From Microbacterium phyllosphaerae (GTDB lineage Bacteria; Actinomycetota; Actinomycetes; Actinomycetales; Microbacteriaceae): DNA of 64,000 bases. The notes under the pieces were generated by a model. The model made no database searches, was not told the origin of the DNA, and saw only the letters and a program-made list of their open reading frames with translations. Made by a program: the position numbers and the translations under genes. Every line of letters begins with the position of its first letter. The first letter of the stretch is position 1. Where the stretch lies: positions 2,046,001-2,110,000 of the forward strand of contig NZ_JAGIOA010000001.1 of assembly GCF_017876435.1 (NCBI RefSeq), read 5' to 3'. Positions 18,397 to 29,363 of this stretch are shown here, one piece after another.

Positions 18397-20037
18397 ATGG
18401 CAGAACTATCGATCAGCCCCGACGTCATCCGTGACGCGCTGAAGGACTTCGCCGCCGCCTACGAGCCCACCGGGGCAGCGGCGACCGAGGTCGGCACCGT
18501 CATCGATGCAGCGGATGGAATCGCGCACGTCGAGGGCCTGCCCGGCGTCATGGCCAACGAGCTCGTGGCCTTCGCGAACGGCACCAAGGGCCTCGCGCTG
18601 AGCCTCGACCAGGACCAGATCGGTGTGGTCGTCCTCGGCGACTTCACCGGTGTCGAAGCAGGCCAGGAAGTCACCCGCACGGGTGAGGTCCTCTCCGTGC
18701 CCGTGGGCGACGGCTACCTGGGTCGCGTCGTCGACCCGCTCGGAAACCCGATCGACGGCCTCGGCTCGATCGCCACCGAGGGCTCGCGTGAGCTCGAGCT
18801 GCAGGCGCCCGGCGTCATGCAGCGCAAGTCGGTGCACGAGCCGATGCAGACCGGCATCAAGGCCATCGACGCCATGATCCCCGTCGGCCGCGGCCAGCGT
18901 CAGCTGATCATCGGCGACCGCCAGACCGGCAAGACCGCGATCGCGATCGACACGATCATCAACCAGAAGGACAACTGGGAGTCGGGCGACGTCAACAAGC
19001 AGGTGCGCTGCATCTACGTCGCCATCGGCCAGAAGGGCTCGACCATCGCCTCGGTGAAGGGCGCGCTCGAAGAGGCCGGCGCCCTGGAGTACACCACGAT
19101 CGTGGCAGCTCCGGCATCCGACCCCGCCGGCTTCAAGTACCTCGCCCCTTACACCGGTTCGGCCATCGGTCAGCACTGGATGTACGGCGGCAAGCACGTC
19201 CTGATCATCTTCGACGACCTGTCGAAGCAGGCCGAGGCCTACCGTGCCGTGTCGCTGCTCCTGCGTCGTCCGCCGGGCCGCGAGGCATACCCGGGTGACG
19301 TCTTCTACCTGCACTCCCGTCTGCTGGAGCGTTGCGCGAAGCTGTCCGACGAGCTCGGCGCAGGCTCGATGACCGGTCTCCCGATCATCGAGACCAAGGC
19401 CAACGACGTCTCGGCGTACATCCCGACCAACGTGATCTCGATCACCGACGGCCAGATCTTCCTGCAGTCCGACCTCTTCAACGCCAACCAGCGTCCTGCG
19501 GTCGACGTGGGTATCTCGGTGTCGCGAGTCGGTGGTGACGCTCAGGTGAAGTCGATCAAGAAGGTCTCCGGAACGTTGAAGCTCGAGCTCGCGCAGTACC
19601 GCTCGCTCGAGGCCTTCGCGATGTTCGCGTCCGACCTCGACCAGGCGTCGCGTCGTCAGCTCTCGCGTGGTGCGCGTCTGACCGAGCTGCTCAAGCAGCC
19701 GCAGTACTCGCCGTACCCCGTCGAGGAGCAGGTCGTCTCGATCTGGGCCGGAACCAAGGGAAAGCTCGACACGATCGAGGTCGCGGATGTCCTCCGCTTC
19801 GAGCGCGAGCTCCTGGACTACCTCCGACGCAACACCAAGGTGCTCGACACCCTGCGTGAGACCAATGTCCTCGATGACGACACGGTGGCTGAACTCGAGA
19901 AGCACACCGACGCTTTCCTCCTGGAGTTCCAGGGTGGCAAGGGGCAGGCCATCGGCGCTCCCGGTCACGAGGAGCACGGTGCGGCCGAGGCCGACGACGT
20001 CAACCAGGAGAAGATCGTCAAGGGTCGTCGCGCGTAA
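18397..20037 (+). CDS. atpA: ATP synthase F1 subunit alpha
   Basis: 546 residues. Alpha subunits alternate with beta in the F1 head and carry the non-catalytic nucleotide sites. Walker A GDRQTGKT lies near 173-180, preceded by [21 protein letters not shown]. The [35 protein letters not shown] region follows, with the arginine finger in VSRVGG. AAAGGGAAGACA precedes the ATG. The last 30 residues form an acidic extension beyond the E. coli length (513), as is usual in actinobacteria. Confidence 0.98.
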   Translation: MAELSISPDVIRDALKDFAAAYEPTGAAATEVGTVIDAADGIAHVEGLPGVMANELVAFANGTKGLALSLDQDQIGVVVLGDFTGVEAGQEVTRTGEVLSVPVGDGYLGRVVDPLGNPIDGLGSIATEGSRELELQAPGVMQRKSVHEPMQTGIKAIDAMIPVGRGQRQLIIGDRQTGKTAIAIDTIINQKDNWESGDVNKQVRCIYVAIGQKGSTIASVKGALEEAGALEYTTIVAAPASDPAGFKYLAPYTGSAIGQHWMYGGKHVLIIFDDLSKQAEAYRAVSLLLRRPPGREAYPGDVFYLHSRLLERCAKLSDELGAGSMTGLPIIETKANDVSAYIPTNVISITDGQIFLQSDLFNANQRPAVDVGISVSRVGGDAQVKSIKKVSGTLKLELAQYRSLEAFAMFASDLDQASRRQLSRGARLTELLKQPQYSPYPVEEQVVSIWAGTKGKLDTIEVADVLRFERELLDYLRRNTKVLDTLRETNVLDDDTVAELEKHTDAFLLEFQGGKGQAIGAPGHEEHGAAEADDVNQEKIVKGRRA

Positions 20038-20057
20038 TCGCGTGAGGAACTGATTTC

Positions 20058-20957
20058 ATGGGCGCTCAACTCAGGGTCTACAAGCAGAAGATCTCTTCTG
20101 CTCAGACGACCAAGAAGATCACGAAGGCGATGGAACTCATCGCGGCTTCGCGCATTCAGAAGGCGATGGGACGCGTCAAAGCGTCCAGTCCCTTCGCGCG
20201 TGCCGTGACGAGGGCCGTGTCCGCCGTCGCGACGCACTCGAACGTCGACCACCCGCTCACCCGCGAGCCCGAGACGATCCGCCGCTCCGCGGTCGTGATC
20301 TTCTCGTCGGATCGGGGCCTTGCCGGAGCCTTCAACTCGCAGATCCTCCGAGAGGGTCTCGAGGTGGCGGAGCTCCTGCGCAGTCAGGGCAAGGAGCCGG
20401 TGTTCTACCTCGTCGGTCGCAAGGCCGTCGGTTACTTCCAGTTCCGTCGCATCGCGGCGGCCGCGGAGTGGACCGGCGACACCGACACCCCGTCGTTCCA
20501 CACGGCGGAGGAGATCTCGGCCACGCTGCTCGAGGACTTCTCGCGCGGTGCGGACGAGGGCGGCGTCGACGAGATCCACCTCGTGTACAACCGCTTCGTC
20601 AGCATGATGACGCAGTCGCCGGAATCCGTGCGTCTGCTTCCGCTGGAGATCGCGGAAGCCGATGACTCTGATGCGGGAAGCGCCGTCTACCCGCTGTACG
20701 AGTTCGAGCCGGATGCCGAGACAGTCCTCGACGCGATCCTGCCGGTGTACATCCAGAGCCGCGTCTTCAACGCTCTCCTGCAGTCGTCTGCTGCCAAGCA
20801 GGCTGCGACGCAGAAGGCGATGAAGTCGGCCAGCGACAACGCCGACAAGCTCATCACCGACTACACCCGTCTGCGCAACAACGCGCGTCAGGCGGAGATC
20901 ACGCAGCAGATCGCGGAGATCGTCGGCGGCGCCGACGCACTCTCGTCGAGCAAATAG
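20058..20957 (+). CDS. atpG: ATP synthase F1 subunit gamma
   Basis: 299 residues. Gamma is the rotor shaft: long N- and C-terminal helices form a coiled coil inside the alpha3beta3 ring. The N-terminal signature [25 protein letters not shown] and the C-terminal [20 protein letters not shown] are diagnostic. The middle has the Rossmann-like part with [16 protein letters not shown]. The ATG lies 20 bases after atpA. Confidence 0.97.
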   Translation: MGAQLRVYKQKISSAQTTKKITKAMELIAASRIQKAMGRVKASSPFARAVTRAVSAVATHSNVDHPLTREPETIRRSAVVIFSSDRGLAGAFNSQILREGLEVAELLRSQGKEPVFYLVGRKAVGYFQFRRIAAAAEWTGDTDTPSFHTAEEISATLLEDFSRGADEGGVDEIHLVYNRFVSMMTQSPESVRLLPLEIAEADDSDAGSAVYPLYEFEPDAETVLDAILPVYIQSRVFNALLQSSAAKQAATQKAMKSASDNADKLITDYTRLRNNARQAEITQQIAEIVGGADALSSSK

Positions 20958-22433
<1,476 letters not shown>

Positions 22434-22435
22434 CC

Positions 22436-22696
22436 ATGGCACTGCATGTCAGCCTCGTCTCCGCGGATGCGGAGGTCTGGACGGGAGAGGCGAGCCTCGT
22501 GGTCGCCAAGACCGTCGAGGGCGAGATCGGCTTCATGACCGGCCATGAGCCGGTTCTGGCGATCCTCGCCCAGGGCGAGGTCCGGATCACGCAGACGGAT
22601 GGCACCAAGGTGCTCGCCAACGCACAGGACGGCTTCCTCTCGATGGAGAGCGACGTCCTGACGATCGTGGCAGGCAACGCGGCTCTCATCGCCTGA
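22436..22696 (+). CDS. atpC: ATP synthase F1 subunit epsilon, short form
   Basis: 86 residues from the ATG two bases after the atpD stop. It covers only the N-terminal beta-sandwich (LHVSLVSADAEVW ... GFMTGHEPVLAIL ... VTI-like VLTIVAGNAALI) that binds gamma and the c ring. The C-terminal helical hairpin of the 121-138 residue forms, which inhibits ATP hydrolysis in other bacteria, is missing. The frame ends cleanly at TGA and no continuation is seen in other frames, so this looks like a genuine short type rather than a frameshift. Confidence 0.93.
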   Translation: MALHVSLVSADAEVWTGEASLVVAKTVEGEIGFMTGHEPVLAILAQGEVRITQTDGTKVLANAQDGFLSMESDVLTIVAGNAALIA

Positions 22697-22710
22697 TCAG
22701 TTCAGTTCAT

Positions 22711-22753
22711 CGCGTCCGCCTCGGCGCCCCCAGTGGGTGCCGGGGCGGACGCG
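22711..22753 (+). terminator. Terminator of the atp operon
   Basis: A perfect 10-bp stem CGCGTCCGCC/GGCGGACGCG with further pairing of CGGC/GCCG inside, 15 bases after the atpC stop. Only a weak T-containing tail (TCTGTAT) follows, as is usual for terminators of GC-rich actinobacteria. Confidence 0.7.
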
Positions 22754-22772
22754 TCTGTATCCCCGAGGTCCC

Positions 22773-23519
22773 ATGAAGATCCTGCTGCCCCCGTCAGAGA
22801 CCAAGCGACCCGGCGGCGACGGCGCGCCGCTCGACGTGCACGCTTTGGCGCTTCCCGGACTGCACAGCGCACGTCAGGCGGTGATCGACGCGCTCGTCGA
22901 TCTCGCTGCCGACGAGGATGCCGCGCGCAAGGTGCTGAAGCTGAGTCCGAAGCAGTCGGGTGACGTCGCTCACAATCGGATGTTGCGCTCCGCGGCGACG
23001 ATGCCCGCTGTGGACCGCTATACCGGGGTGCTGTACGACGCGCTCGACGCGCAGACCCTGTCGGCGGCGTCGCGGCGTTGGCTCGGCTCCCACGCATGGA
23101 TCCATTCGGCGCCCTTCGGCCCGATCGGTGCGCTCGACGGCATCCCGTCCTATCGCCTGGCAGCCGGAACATCGCTTCCCGGTGTGCCGGCGCTGCGCCG
23201 TCATTGGGCGGATGCGACCTCAGAGGCGATCGCGGGGGAAGACCCGGCATTCGTCCTCGATCTGCGCAGCGAGGCGTACGTCGCACTCGGGCCGGTGCCT
23301 GCATCCGTCACCTCCGCGTACGTGAGGGTGGTCACCGAGCACGGGCGGGCGCTCAACCACTTCAACAAGAAGTCGAAGGGCCTGCTCGTACGCGCTCTCT
23401 CCGAGGACCGTCCCCGCGTGCGTTCCGTGCGCACTCTGCGCACCTGGGCCGACTCACGTGGTCTCGTACTTCGCGTCGCCGCGGAACCCGGAATCCTGGA
23501 GTTCGTCGTCGCCGAGTGA
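22773..23519 (+). CDS. yaaA: YaaA family protein (UPF0246), peroxide stress response
   Basis: 248 residues from ATG 22773, which follows a GAGG site; the upstream in-frame start would lie inside the atp terminator. The family opens with MKILLPPSETK, seen here exactly. Other conserved parts are YTGVLYDALDA, the stretch IHSAPFGPIGALDGIPSYRLA and HFNKKSKGLLVRAL. E. coli YaaA lowers free intracellular iron during peroxide stress and binds DNA; by homology this protein should protect against oxidative damage. It follows the atp terminator and appears to be its own unit. Confidence 0.88.
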   Translation: MKILLPPSETKRPGGDGAPLDVHALALPGLHSARQAVIDALVDLAADEDAARKVLKLSPKQSGDVAHNRMLRSAATMPAVDRYTGVLYDALDAQTLSAASRRWLGSHAWIHSAPFGPIGALDGIPSYRLAAGTSLPGVPALRRHWADATSEAIAGEDPAFVLDLRSEAYVALGPVPASVTSAYVRVVTEHGRALNHFNKKSKGLLVRALSEDRPRVRSVRTLRTWADSRGLVLRVAAEPGILEFVVAE

Positions 23520-23635
23520 CGCAGCGTCACACGGGCGCGGACTCCTGCGTGTGTCGTTGCCTCATATATTGCCGCCCCGCTATGGTGGGTGACGCGGCGC
23601 GCACGGCGTCTGCTCCATCGGATCCGGAGGGATTC

Positions 23636-24445
23636 ATGTACAACGACTATTACGACAGCGGGGCGGCCCTGGCAGGCTTCTTCGCTGCGCTCCTGATCGG
23701 TCTGCTGTTCGCAGCGGCGTTCTACGTGATCGCGTCGATCTTCCTGATGAAGATCTTCGAAAAGGCCGGCGTGCAGGGCAAGTGGCGCGCATGGGTGCCC
23801 GTGTACAACATGATGGTCTTCGCCAAGCTCGGAGACGTCTCGCCGTGGGTGGTCCTCATCGGCATCGGTCTCTCGTGCATTCCGTACCTCAACTTCCTGA
23901 CCAGCATCGCGCTTGCGGTCGTGCTGGCTCTCGCCGCATGGCGGATCGGGCTCAAGCTGCAGAAGGACGCCGTCTGGGTCGTTCTCTACGTGCTGCTGTC
24001 CATCGTCTGGTACGGCATCAACGCGTTCGACAAGTCGCGCTGGAACCCGAACATCGCGCCGGCTCCGTGGGCTGCGAACGGATTCCTGGCAGACACGACC
24101 GTGTGGCAGGGCATTCCCGTGCAGCCGCGACCGGCCGCAGGCCCGGGATACGGCGCTCCGCAGGGCTACGGTGCACCCCAGCAGGGGTACGCGCCGCCGG
24201 TACCGCAGGGGTACGCACCTCCGGCTCAGCCCGGCTATGCACCTCCGGCTCAGCCGGGATACGCGCCGCCCGCCCAGCCCGGGTACACGCCTCCGGCCGC
24301 GCCGTCCGCTCCGGGCGCACCCGGTGTCCCGCCGGCAGCTCCGGCAGCGCCTCCTGCTGCTCCGCAGGTCCCGCCGGCACCGCCTGCAGCGCCTCCTGCT
24401 GCTCCGCAGGTCCCGCCGACGGATCCCACGCAGCCTCCGGCCTGA
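23636..24445 (+). CDS. DUF5684-like membrane protein with Pro-rich repeat tail
   Basis: 269 residues. The first half has four membrane helices (about 10-35, 62-80, 82-105 and 112-128). Between them lies a conserved-looking loop EKAGVQGKWRAWVPVYNMMVFAKL, typical of DUF5684 proteins. The second half (about 160-269) is cytoplasmic or surface-exposed low complexity: first GYGAPQ and GYAPPAQP octapeptides, then PAAPPAAPQVPP repeats. ATG 23636 follows GATCCGGAGG. Similar Pro-Gly-Tyr tails occur in actinobacterial membrane proteins around T7SS-like and signalling loci, where they may bind partners; no function is known. It has its own promoter region and terminator. Confidence 0.75.
   Translation: MYNDYYDSGAALAGFFAALLIGLLFAAAFYVIASIFLMKIFEKAGVQGKWRAWVPVYNMMVFAKLGDVSPWVVLIGIGLSCIPYLNFLTSIALAVVLALAAWRIGLKLQKDAVWVVLYVLLSIVWYGINAFDKSRWNPNIAPAPWAANGFLADTTVWQGIPVQPRPAAGPGYGAPQGYGAPQQGYAPPVPQGYAPPAQPGYAPPAQPGYAPPAQPGYTPPAAPSAPGAPGVPPAAPAAPPAAPQVPPAPPAAPPAAPQVPPTDPTQPPA
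24186..24418 (+). repeat. In-gene tandem repeats of the Pro-rich tail
   Basis: About four copies of a 24-bp unit encoding GYAPPAQP run from roughly 24186 to 24290. After these, a 33-base sequence occurs identically at 24344-24376 and 24386-24418 (period 42 bp, 14 codons). The identity at DNA level of the second pair suggests recent duplication and possible length variation between strains. Confidence 0.75.
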
Positions 24446-24453
24446 TGATGTGA

Positions 24454-24487
24454 CACAGAGCCCTCGACTCCGGTCGGGGGCTCTGTG
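24454..24487 (+). terminator. Terminator after the Pro-rich membrane protein
   Basis: A 10-bp stem CACAGAGCCC/GGGCTCTGTG with an inner CGAC/GTCG pairing, nine bases after the stop codon. Confidence 0.7.
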
Positions 24488-24537
24488 CTGTCTCGGGGCG
24501 GTCTGCCTTCGATGCCGAGGGTGTCGGCGCGAGGCGA

Positions 24538-24543
24538 TAGCGT
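24538..24543 (+). promoter_or_regulatory. -10 element TAGCGT of the aldo/keto reductase gene
   Basis: TAGCGT, six bases before ATG 24550, so the transcript would begin at the start codon. Confidence 0.5.
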
Positions 24544-24549
24544 GGAGAC

Positions 24550-25533
24550 ATGCTCATGTCGCAGCGCCGGGTCGGTGCCTCAGGACTCCTCGTCTCGTCG
24601 ACGGGCCTCGGATGCAACAACTTCGGTCGCGCCGGCACCGCCACCGAGTCGCTCGAGGGCACCAGAGCGGTGATCGACGCCGCGATATCGAACGGCATCA
24701 CGCTGCTCGACACCGCCGACATGTACGGAGCGACCGCCGGCGCGAGCGAGACGCTCATGGGGGAGGCCCTCGCCGGGCGCCGGGACCGCGTCGTTCTGGC
24801 CACCAAATTCGGGCACGAGCGCGACATGGGATACGCCTTCCCCGCGGCACGTGGTTCCCGCCGCTACGTCCGTCGTGCCGTCGAGGAGTCGCTGCGTCGC
24901 CTCCAGACGGACTGGATCGACCTCTATCAGCTGCACCTTCCAGACGCGGGAACACCCATCGCCGAGACGATCGACGCACTCGACGGACTCGTCGCAGAGG
25001 GCAAGATCCGCTACTACGGGCATTCGAACTTCTCCGGCTGGCAGGTCGCCGAGGCGGAGTTCGTCTCTCGTGAGCGCCACACCGGGCGCTTCGTGTCCGC
25101 TCAGAACCACTATTCGCTGCTCGCTCGGGCGGCGGAGCGCGAGGTGCTCCCGGCCGTCGAACGCTACGGGCTCGGATTCTTCCCGTATTTCCCGCTGCAC
25201 AACGGATTGCTCACGGGCAAGTTCACCCGCGAGGGAGGCCCCGCGTCGAGCCGGATCATGTCCGCTCGTCGCCATGTGTGGGAGAACGCACAGTGGGACG
25301 CCATCGATGCGTTCCGCGATTTCTGCTCCGAGCGCGGCATCACCATGCTCCAGGCGGCATTCGGTTGGCTGCTGGCGAACCCCGTGGTCTCGAGCGTGAT
25401 CGCGGGAGCCACGTCGGTCGAGCAGATCGAGGCGAATGCCGAGGCAGGAGAGGCGTGGCGACCGGATGCCGACGAACTGGCTCTCATCGATGACCTGTTC
25501 CCTCTGCCCGACGACCCGGGGGCGCGAGTGTGA
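24550..25533 (+). CDS. Aldo/keto reductase
   Basis: 327 residues, a single TIM-barrel domain that reduces carbonyl compounds with NADPH. The catalytic tetrad is visible: Asp and Tyr in LLDTADMYG near 55-61, Lys in VLATKFG near 85, and His in YQLHLPD near 130. The NADPH phosphate-binding end is VSSVIAGATSVEQIEANAEA. The substrate cannot be told from sequence. No partner genes adjoin; it stands between a terminator and the PP2C gene. Confidence 0.93.
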   Translation: MLMSQRRVGASGLLVSSTGLGCNNFGRAGTATESLEGTRAVIDAAISNGITLLDTADMYGATAGASETLMGEALAGRRDRVVLATKFGHERDMGYAFPAARGSRRYVRRAVEESLRRLQTDWIDLYQLHLPDAGTPIAETIDALDGLVAEGKIRYYGHSNFSGWQVAEAEFVSRERHTGRFVSAQNHYSLLARAAEREVLPAVERYGLGFFPYFPLHNGLLTGKFTREGGPASSRIMSARRHVWENAQWDAIDAFRDFCSERGITMLQAAFGWLLANPVVSSVIAGATSVEQIEANAEAGEAWRPDADELALIDDLFPLPDDPGARV

Positions 25534-25605
25534 GCGACTCGGTTTCCACTACGATGTGTGAGTATCCTGGGGCGGCCCGGCCCGCAGGAATTTCGGAGGC
25601 GACGA

Positions 25606-26403
25606 GTGTCTGACACGACGACGAAGACGCGAAGCGTCATGGTTGCGCAGCGCCCGCTGCTGCTGTCCTGGGCGGGCGTGACCGACGTCGGTCGGCGACG
25701 CGAGAACAATCAGGACGCGTTCTTCGCTGAATACCCTCTGTTCATCGTCGCTGACGGCATGGGAGGTCATGCCGGCGGTGAGATCGCGAGTCAGAGCACC
25801 GTGACCCGCCTCGAAGCCGTCGTCGCCTCCGGTGCGGTCGAGCGAGACGCCATCGAGGGTGCGTTGCAGCTCGCGGTCGGCGACATCGCCGATCATCCGG
25901 AGACGACCGACGAAGGCACCGGCACGACCCTCACCGGTGTCTTCCTCGAATTCGAGAACGACGAGCCCCACTGGGTGGCGCTGAACATCGGCGACTCGCG
26001 CGTGTATCTCCTCCGTGACGACCGCCTCGTGCAGGTGACGACCGACCATTCGGTGGTCCAGGAGCTCATCGCCGCGGGCAAGATCAGCCCGGAGGAGGCC
26101 GAAGGGCATCCGTACAGCAACGTGATCACCCGCGCGGTCGGGGCGAGCGAGCTCACCGCTCCCGACTACGTCACGCTCGACGTGAGAGCGGGTGACCGCT
26201 TCGTGATCTGCTCCGATGGACTGACGAAGGAACTGACGGACTACGGCATCCAGCACTTCCTCCGCGAGAACGCCGACCCCGGTGCCGCGGTCGATGCCAT
26301 GCTCGCCGCCGCATTGGAGAACGGCGGCCGCGACAACGTGACGCTCGTCATCGTCCAGATCGCCGACGAGTCCTCCTCCACAACGGAGTCCGCAGCGGAG
26401 TAA
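25606..26403 (+). CDS. PP2C-type serine/threonine protein phosphatase
   Basis: 265 residues. GTG 25606 is chosen because GGAGG lies eight bases upstream; an upstream GTG at 25558 would add 16 residues with no ribosome site. PP2C metal-binding motifs are all present: RRENNQDAFF, DGMGGHAGGE, EGTGTTLTGVFLEF, GDSRVYLLRDDRL, CSDGLTKELTD and GGRDNVTLVIV. The protein is soluble, with no membrane helix, so it resembles the catalytic part of mycobacterial PstP. Its 52-base spacing to the EssC-like ATPase gene suggests co-transcription. PP2C genes are recurrent neighbours of T7SS-like ATPases in actinobacteria, but no kinase is present here. Confidence 0.92.
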   Translation: MSDTTTKTRSVMVAQRPLLLSWAGVTDVGRRRENNQDAFFAEYPLFIVADGMGGHAGGEIASQSTVTRLEAVVASGAVERDAIEGALQLAVGDIADHPETTDEGTGTTLTGVFLEFENDEPHWVALNIGDSRVYLLRDDRLVQVTTDHSVVQELIAAGKISPEEAEGHPYSNVITRAVGASELTAPDYVTLDVRAGDRFVICSDGLTKELTDYGIQHFLRENADPGAAVDAMLAAALENGGRDNVTLVIVQIADESSSTTESAAE

Positions 26404-26455
26404 CGTCCCGTTCTCTGTGGAGGTCACCCCCGCGACCCGCGGATGAGATCGACTG

Positions 26456-29227
26456 ATGGGCATGGATTCCCTGCCCATCGCCATCCCCGTGGCCCCTGCG
26501 GCTGCACGCCGTCCGCCGATTCCGTTCGTGGCAGCCCTCGTCCCGGTCGTCGGCGGCGTGGTTCTCTGGCTCGTGACCGGTTCGCTGTTCTCGCTGTGCT
26601 TCGCTGCCCTCGGCCCGTTGATGGTCGTGGCGTCCCTGATCGACGGTGCGCGCTCTCGGCGCAAAGCGCAACGAGAGGCTGAGGCGCATGCGGCGGAGGC
26701 ATGGTCGCAGGCCGAGTCGCAGCTCTCCCGACTCCACGACGAAGAACGCAGGATCCGGTGGCACCGGCACCCGGATGCGGCCGCCTGCCTGGCGCAGCCG
26801 CCGCTTCGGGGCCCCGATCTCCCTGATTCCCGCACCGAGATCGTGGTCGGCACGGGCCGCGGCGTCAGCGCTGTCAGAGCGTCCGGGGGTGAGGGCGAGC
26901 GCGAGCGTGAATTCCGGGAACGATGCTCGGCGCTCGAGGGGGTGCCGCTCACGGTGCCGATCGGCGGGGGCGTGGCGTTGCGCGGTGCCCACCCGGTCGT
27001 CGCGTCGGCTGCCCGGGCGCTCATCGTGCAGATGTGCCTGCGGTTCTCCGCGTCGCAGCTCACGGTCGTGGGAGGTCGACTGGAGCACTGGGGTGTGGCG
27101 GGGCTTCCCCAGGCTCGCGCGGCGCGACGAGGTGCGTTCCGGCTCGGTGTGAGCCAGGCCGGAGAATCCCGACCGGTCGCAGATGCAGTGATCGCGCTTC
27201 TCGCGCGTGACGAGGAGGTGCCCGAGGGCATCACGACGGTCATCGACATCATCGAGCCGAGACGCGCGACTCTGCGCACCCCGCAGGGGATCGTCGAGAT
27301 GGAAGCCGAGTGCATGTCGCATGCGCAGACGGTCGCCGTGGCGCTGGCGCGAGCAGGAGATGCAGAAGCGTTGGAGTCGCTTCCCTCAGGCGTGGCGCTC
27401 AGCGACCTCACGCAGCCGGGATCGGGGTCGGGCCTGGCTGCCGCGATCGGGCGAGGCGAACGTGATGAGATCGTTCTGGACATCGTCGACGACGGACCGC
27501 ATGCCGTCGTGACGGGCACCACGGGGACCGGCAAGAGCGAGCTTCTGGTGTCGTGGGTGACCGCGATCTCGAGCAGCCACAGCCCTGACCGCGTCCTGTT
27601 CGTCCTGGCCGACTTCAAGGGCGGCACGGCGTTCGAGCCTCTCCGGATGCTTCCCCATGTGGTGGCCGTCATCACTGATCTCGATGACGAGGGGGCGCGG
27701 CGTGGCGTCTCCAGCCTCACGGCCGAGCTGCGCCGCCGCGAGTCCGTGCTGGCTGCGGCGGGCGTGCGCGACGTGAGCGAGAGCGAGATGCCGCGCCTCA
27801 TCATCGTCGTCGACGAGTTCGCGGCGCTGCTGCAGGAGCACTCCGACCTCGGGGCCGTCTTCACCGACATCGCCGCACGGGGGAGAGCCCTCGGAATGCA
27901 CCTCATTCTGGGCACCCAGCGTGCCTCCGGCGTGATCCGTGATGCCCTCGCGGCCAACTGTCCGCTGCGGATCAGCCTGCGGGTCGGGGAAGCATCCGAC
28001 AGCCGCGTCGTGATAGGAACGGATGCGGCGGCTGATCTCCCGGGTGGTGTCGAGGCGCGAGGGCTGGCACTCGCGCGACGCCCCCAGGATTCGGAGCCGG
28101 TTGCGATGAGGGTCGCTCTGACGAGTGCCGCAGACCTGCGAGCCATCGCTGTGCAGTGGGAGCATGTCGACGTTCCGCAGAGCCCGTGGCTGCCCGCATT
28201 GCCTCGCGTCCTACCGCTCACGGCTCTTCGCAACGACGCGAACCACGGTGAGGTCGTTCTCGGCCGCGCCGACGAACCGGAACGTCAGCGACAGCCTCTC
28301 GTCACCCTGTCGATCGGCGAGGAGCGCGGCATCGCGTTGCTGGGAGCGTCCGGATCCGGGCGCACATCCGCGCTCCGGTCCCTCATGAAGCAGCACCCGG
28401 ACGCACTTCTGCTTCCGGCGGACTCGGAGCTGGCCTGGGATGCCGTCACAGAACTGGCCGACGGTCGGACTCGACCCGCATTGGTGCTCTGCGACGACAT
28501 CGACGCGCAGATCAACGATCTGCCGGTGGAGTACGCGCAGCATCTCGCCCACCTGTGGGAGCAGATCATCCGGGGAGCCGGGGGCACCACCTTCGTCCTC
28601 ACCGCCACACGCTCCGCGGGCGCCGTGGGGCGCCTTCTCGATGCGCTCCCGAGACGTGGCCTTCTGCGGATGCAGAGTCGCGTCGATCACCTGGCAGCGG
28701 GCGGAGACTCCGGCGGGTTCGAGCGCGATCGGCCCCCGGGGCGGATGAGGATCGACGACCGTGAGGTCCAACTGGCGTGGGTGCCTGAGGACCGTCTCAG
28801 GTCAGCCCACCCCCATCGCGCGATGTCGCCGGGCGGTGGCCAGCAGGCGTGGTCACCGCGCGCCGCCATGACAGCACTGATCACACCGGGAGTCTCGACG
28901 GTCGCCGTCGCGGTTGCCGATGCCTATCCCGGGTGCGACGTCATCCCCTTGTCCGCTGACCTCCTGCAGGTTCCGGAGCAGTCCGGGCGATCGGTGATCC
29001 TGCTGGGGGAGCCCGACGCCTGGCAGCGCCACTGGACCCTCTGGCAGCGGGTACGTCGTGAGGGTGAAGTGCTCGTCAGGGCGGAGCACATCTCGGAACT
29101 CCGGCAGCTGGCCGGCGTGCGCCAACTGCCTCCCTACGCGCGATCCCACGCCGGACGCGCGTGGTCCCTCATCGGGGACTCGGGCCCACGCCGCGTCGTC
29201 ATCCCCGCGCTCATCCCCGGGCACTGA
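26456..29227 (+). CDS. FtsK/SpoIIIE-domain ATPase, EssC/EccC-like
   Basis: 923 residues. Two membrane helices (about 20-40 and 45-65) are followed by a coiled basic stretch. A first FtsK/SpoIIIE ATPase domain has Walker A GTTGTGKSE near 354-362, Walker B LIIVVDEFAALL near 450 and the conserved LILGTQRASGVI. A second, weaker ATPase domain has a P-loop GASGSGRTS near 629 and VLCDDIDAQI near 675. The C-terminal 150 residues resemble a degenerate third module. This is the architecture of type VII secretion ATPases, without the N-terminal FHA domains of Firmicute EssC. No WXG100 substrate gene, EccB/D/E or mycosin is in the window, so substrate and even secretion role are open. Confidence 0.85.
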   Translation: MGMDSLPIAIPVAPAAARRPPIPFVAALVPVVGGVVLWLVTGSLFSLCFAALGPLMVVASLIDGARSRRKAQREAEAHAAEAWSQAESQLSRLHDEERRIRWHRHPDAAACLAQPPLRGPDLPDSRTEIVVGTGRGVSAVRASGGEGEREREFRERCSALEGVPLTVPIGGGVALRGAHPVVASAARALIVQMCLRFSASQLTVVGGRLEHWGVAGLPQARAARRGAFRLGVSQAGESRPVADAVIALLARDEEVPEGITTVIDIIEPRRATLRTPQGIVEMEAECMSHAQTVAVALARAGDAEALESLPSGVALSDLTQPGSGSGLAAAIGRGERDEIVLDIVDDGPHAVVTGTTGTGKSELLVSWVTAISSSHSPDRVLFVLADFKGGTAFEPLRMLPHVVAVITDLDDEGARRGVSSLTAELRRRESVLAAAGVRDVSESEMPRLIIVVDEFAALLQEHSDLGAVFTDIAARGRALGMHLILGTQRASGVIRDALAANCPLRISLRVGEASDSRVVIGTDAAADLPGGVEARGLALARRPQDSEPVAMRVALTSAADLRAIAVQWEHVDVPQSPWLPALPRVLPLTALRNDANHGEVVLGRADEPERQRQPLVTLSIGEERGIALLGASGSGRTSALRSLMKQHPDALLLPADSELAWDAVTELADGRTRPALVLCDDIDAQINDLPVEYAQHLAHLWEQIIRGAGGTTFVLTATRSAGAVGRLLDALPRRGLLRMQSRVDHLAAGGDSGGFERDRPPGRMRIDDREVQLAWVPEDRLRSAHPHRAMSPGGGQQAWSPRAAMTALITPGVSTVAVAVADAYPGCDVIPLSADLLQVPEQSGRSVILLGEPDAWQRHWTLWQRVRREGEVLVRAEHISELRQLAGVRQLPPYARSHAGRAWSLIGDSGPRRVVIPALIPGH

Positions 29228-29363
29228 GGCGTGGGCGCTGAGGCCCAGGCGCGGATGGGCGGATGGCGACTGAGTGTTGCACCGGACTCCTGCGAGCGTC
29301 TCGCCCGACACTCCTGCTCCGGATTCCCGACCAGGCCGGCGTGCCCGAATCGAGGGACGTGGA

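Noticed and set aside
23078..23635. 186-codon upstream extension of the Pro-rich membrane protein
   Set aside because: It overlaps yaaA in another frame; ATG 23636 has a strong ribosome site and gives a normal membrane-protein N-terminus.
26456..29227. Complete type VII secretion locus
   Set aside because: Only the ATPase is present; no WXG100, EccB/D/E or mycosin gene within the window.
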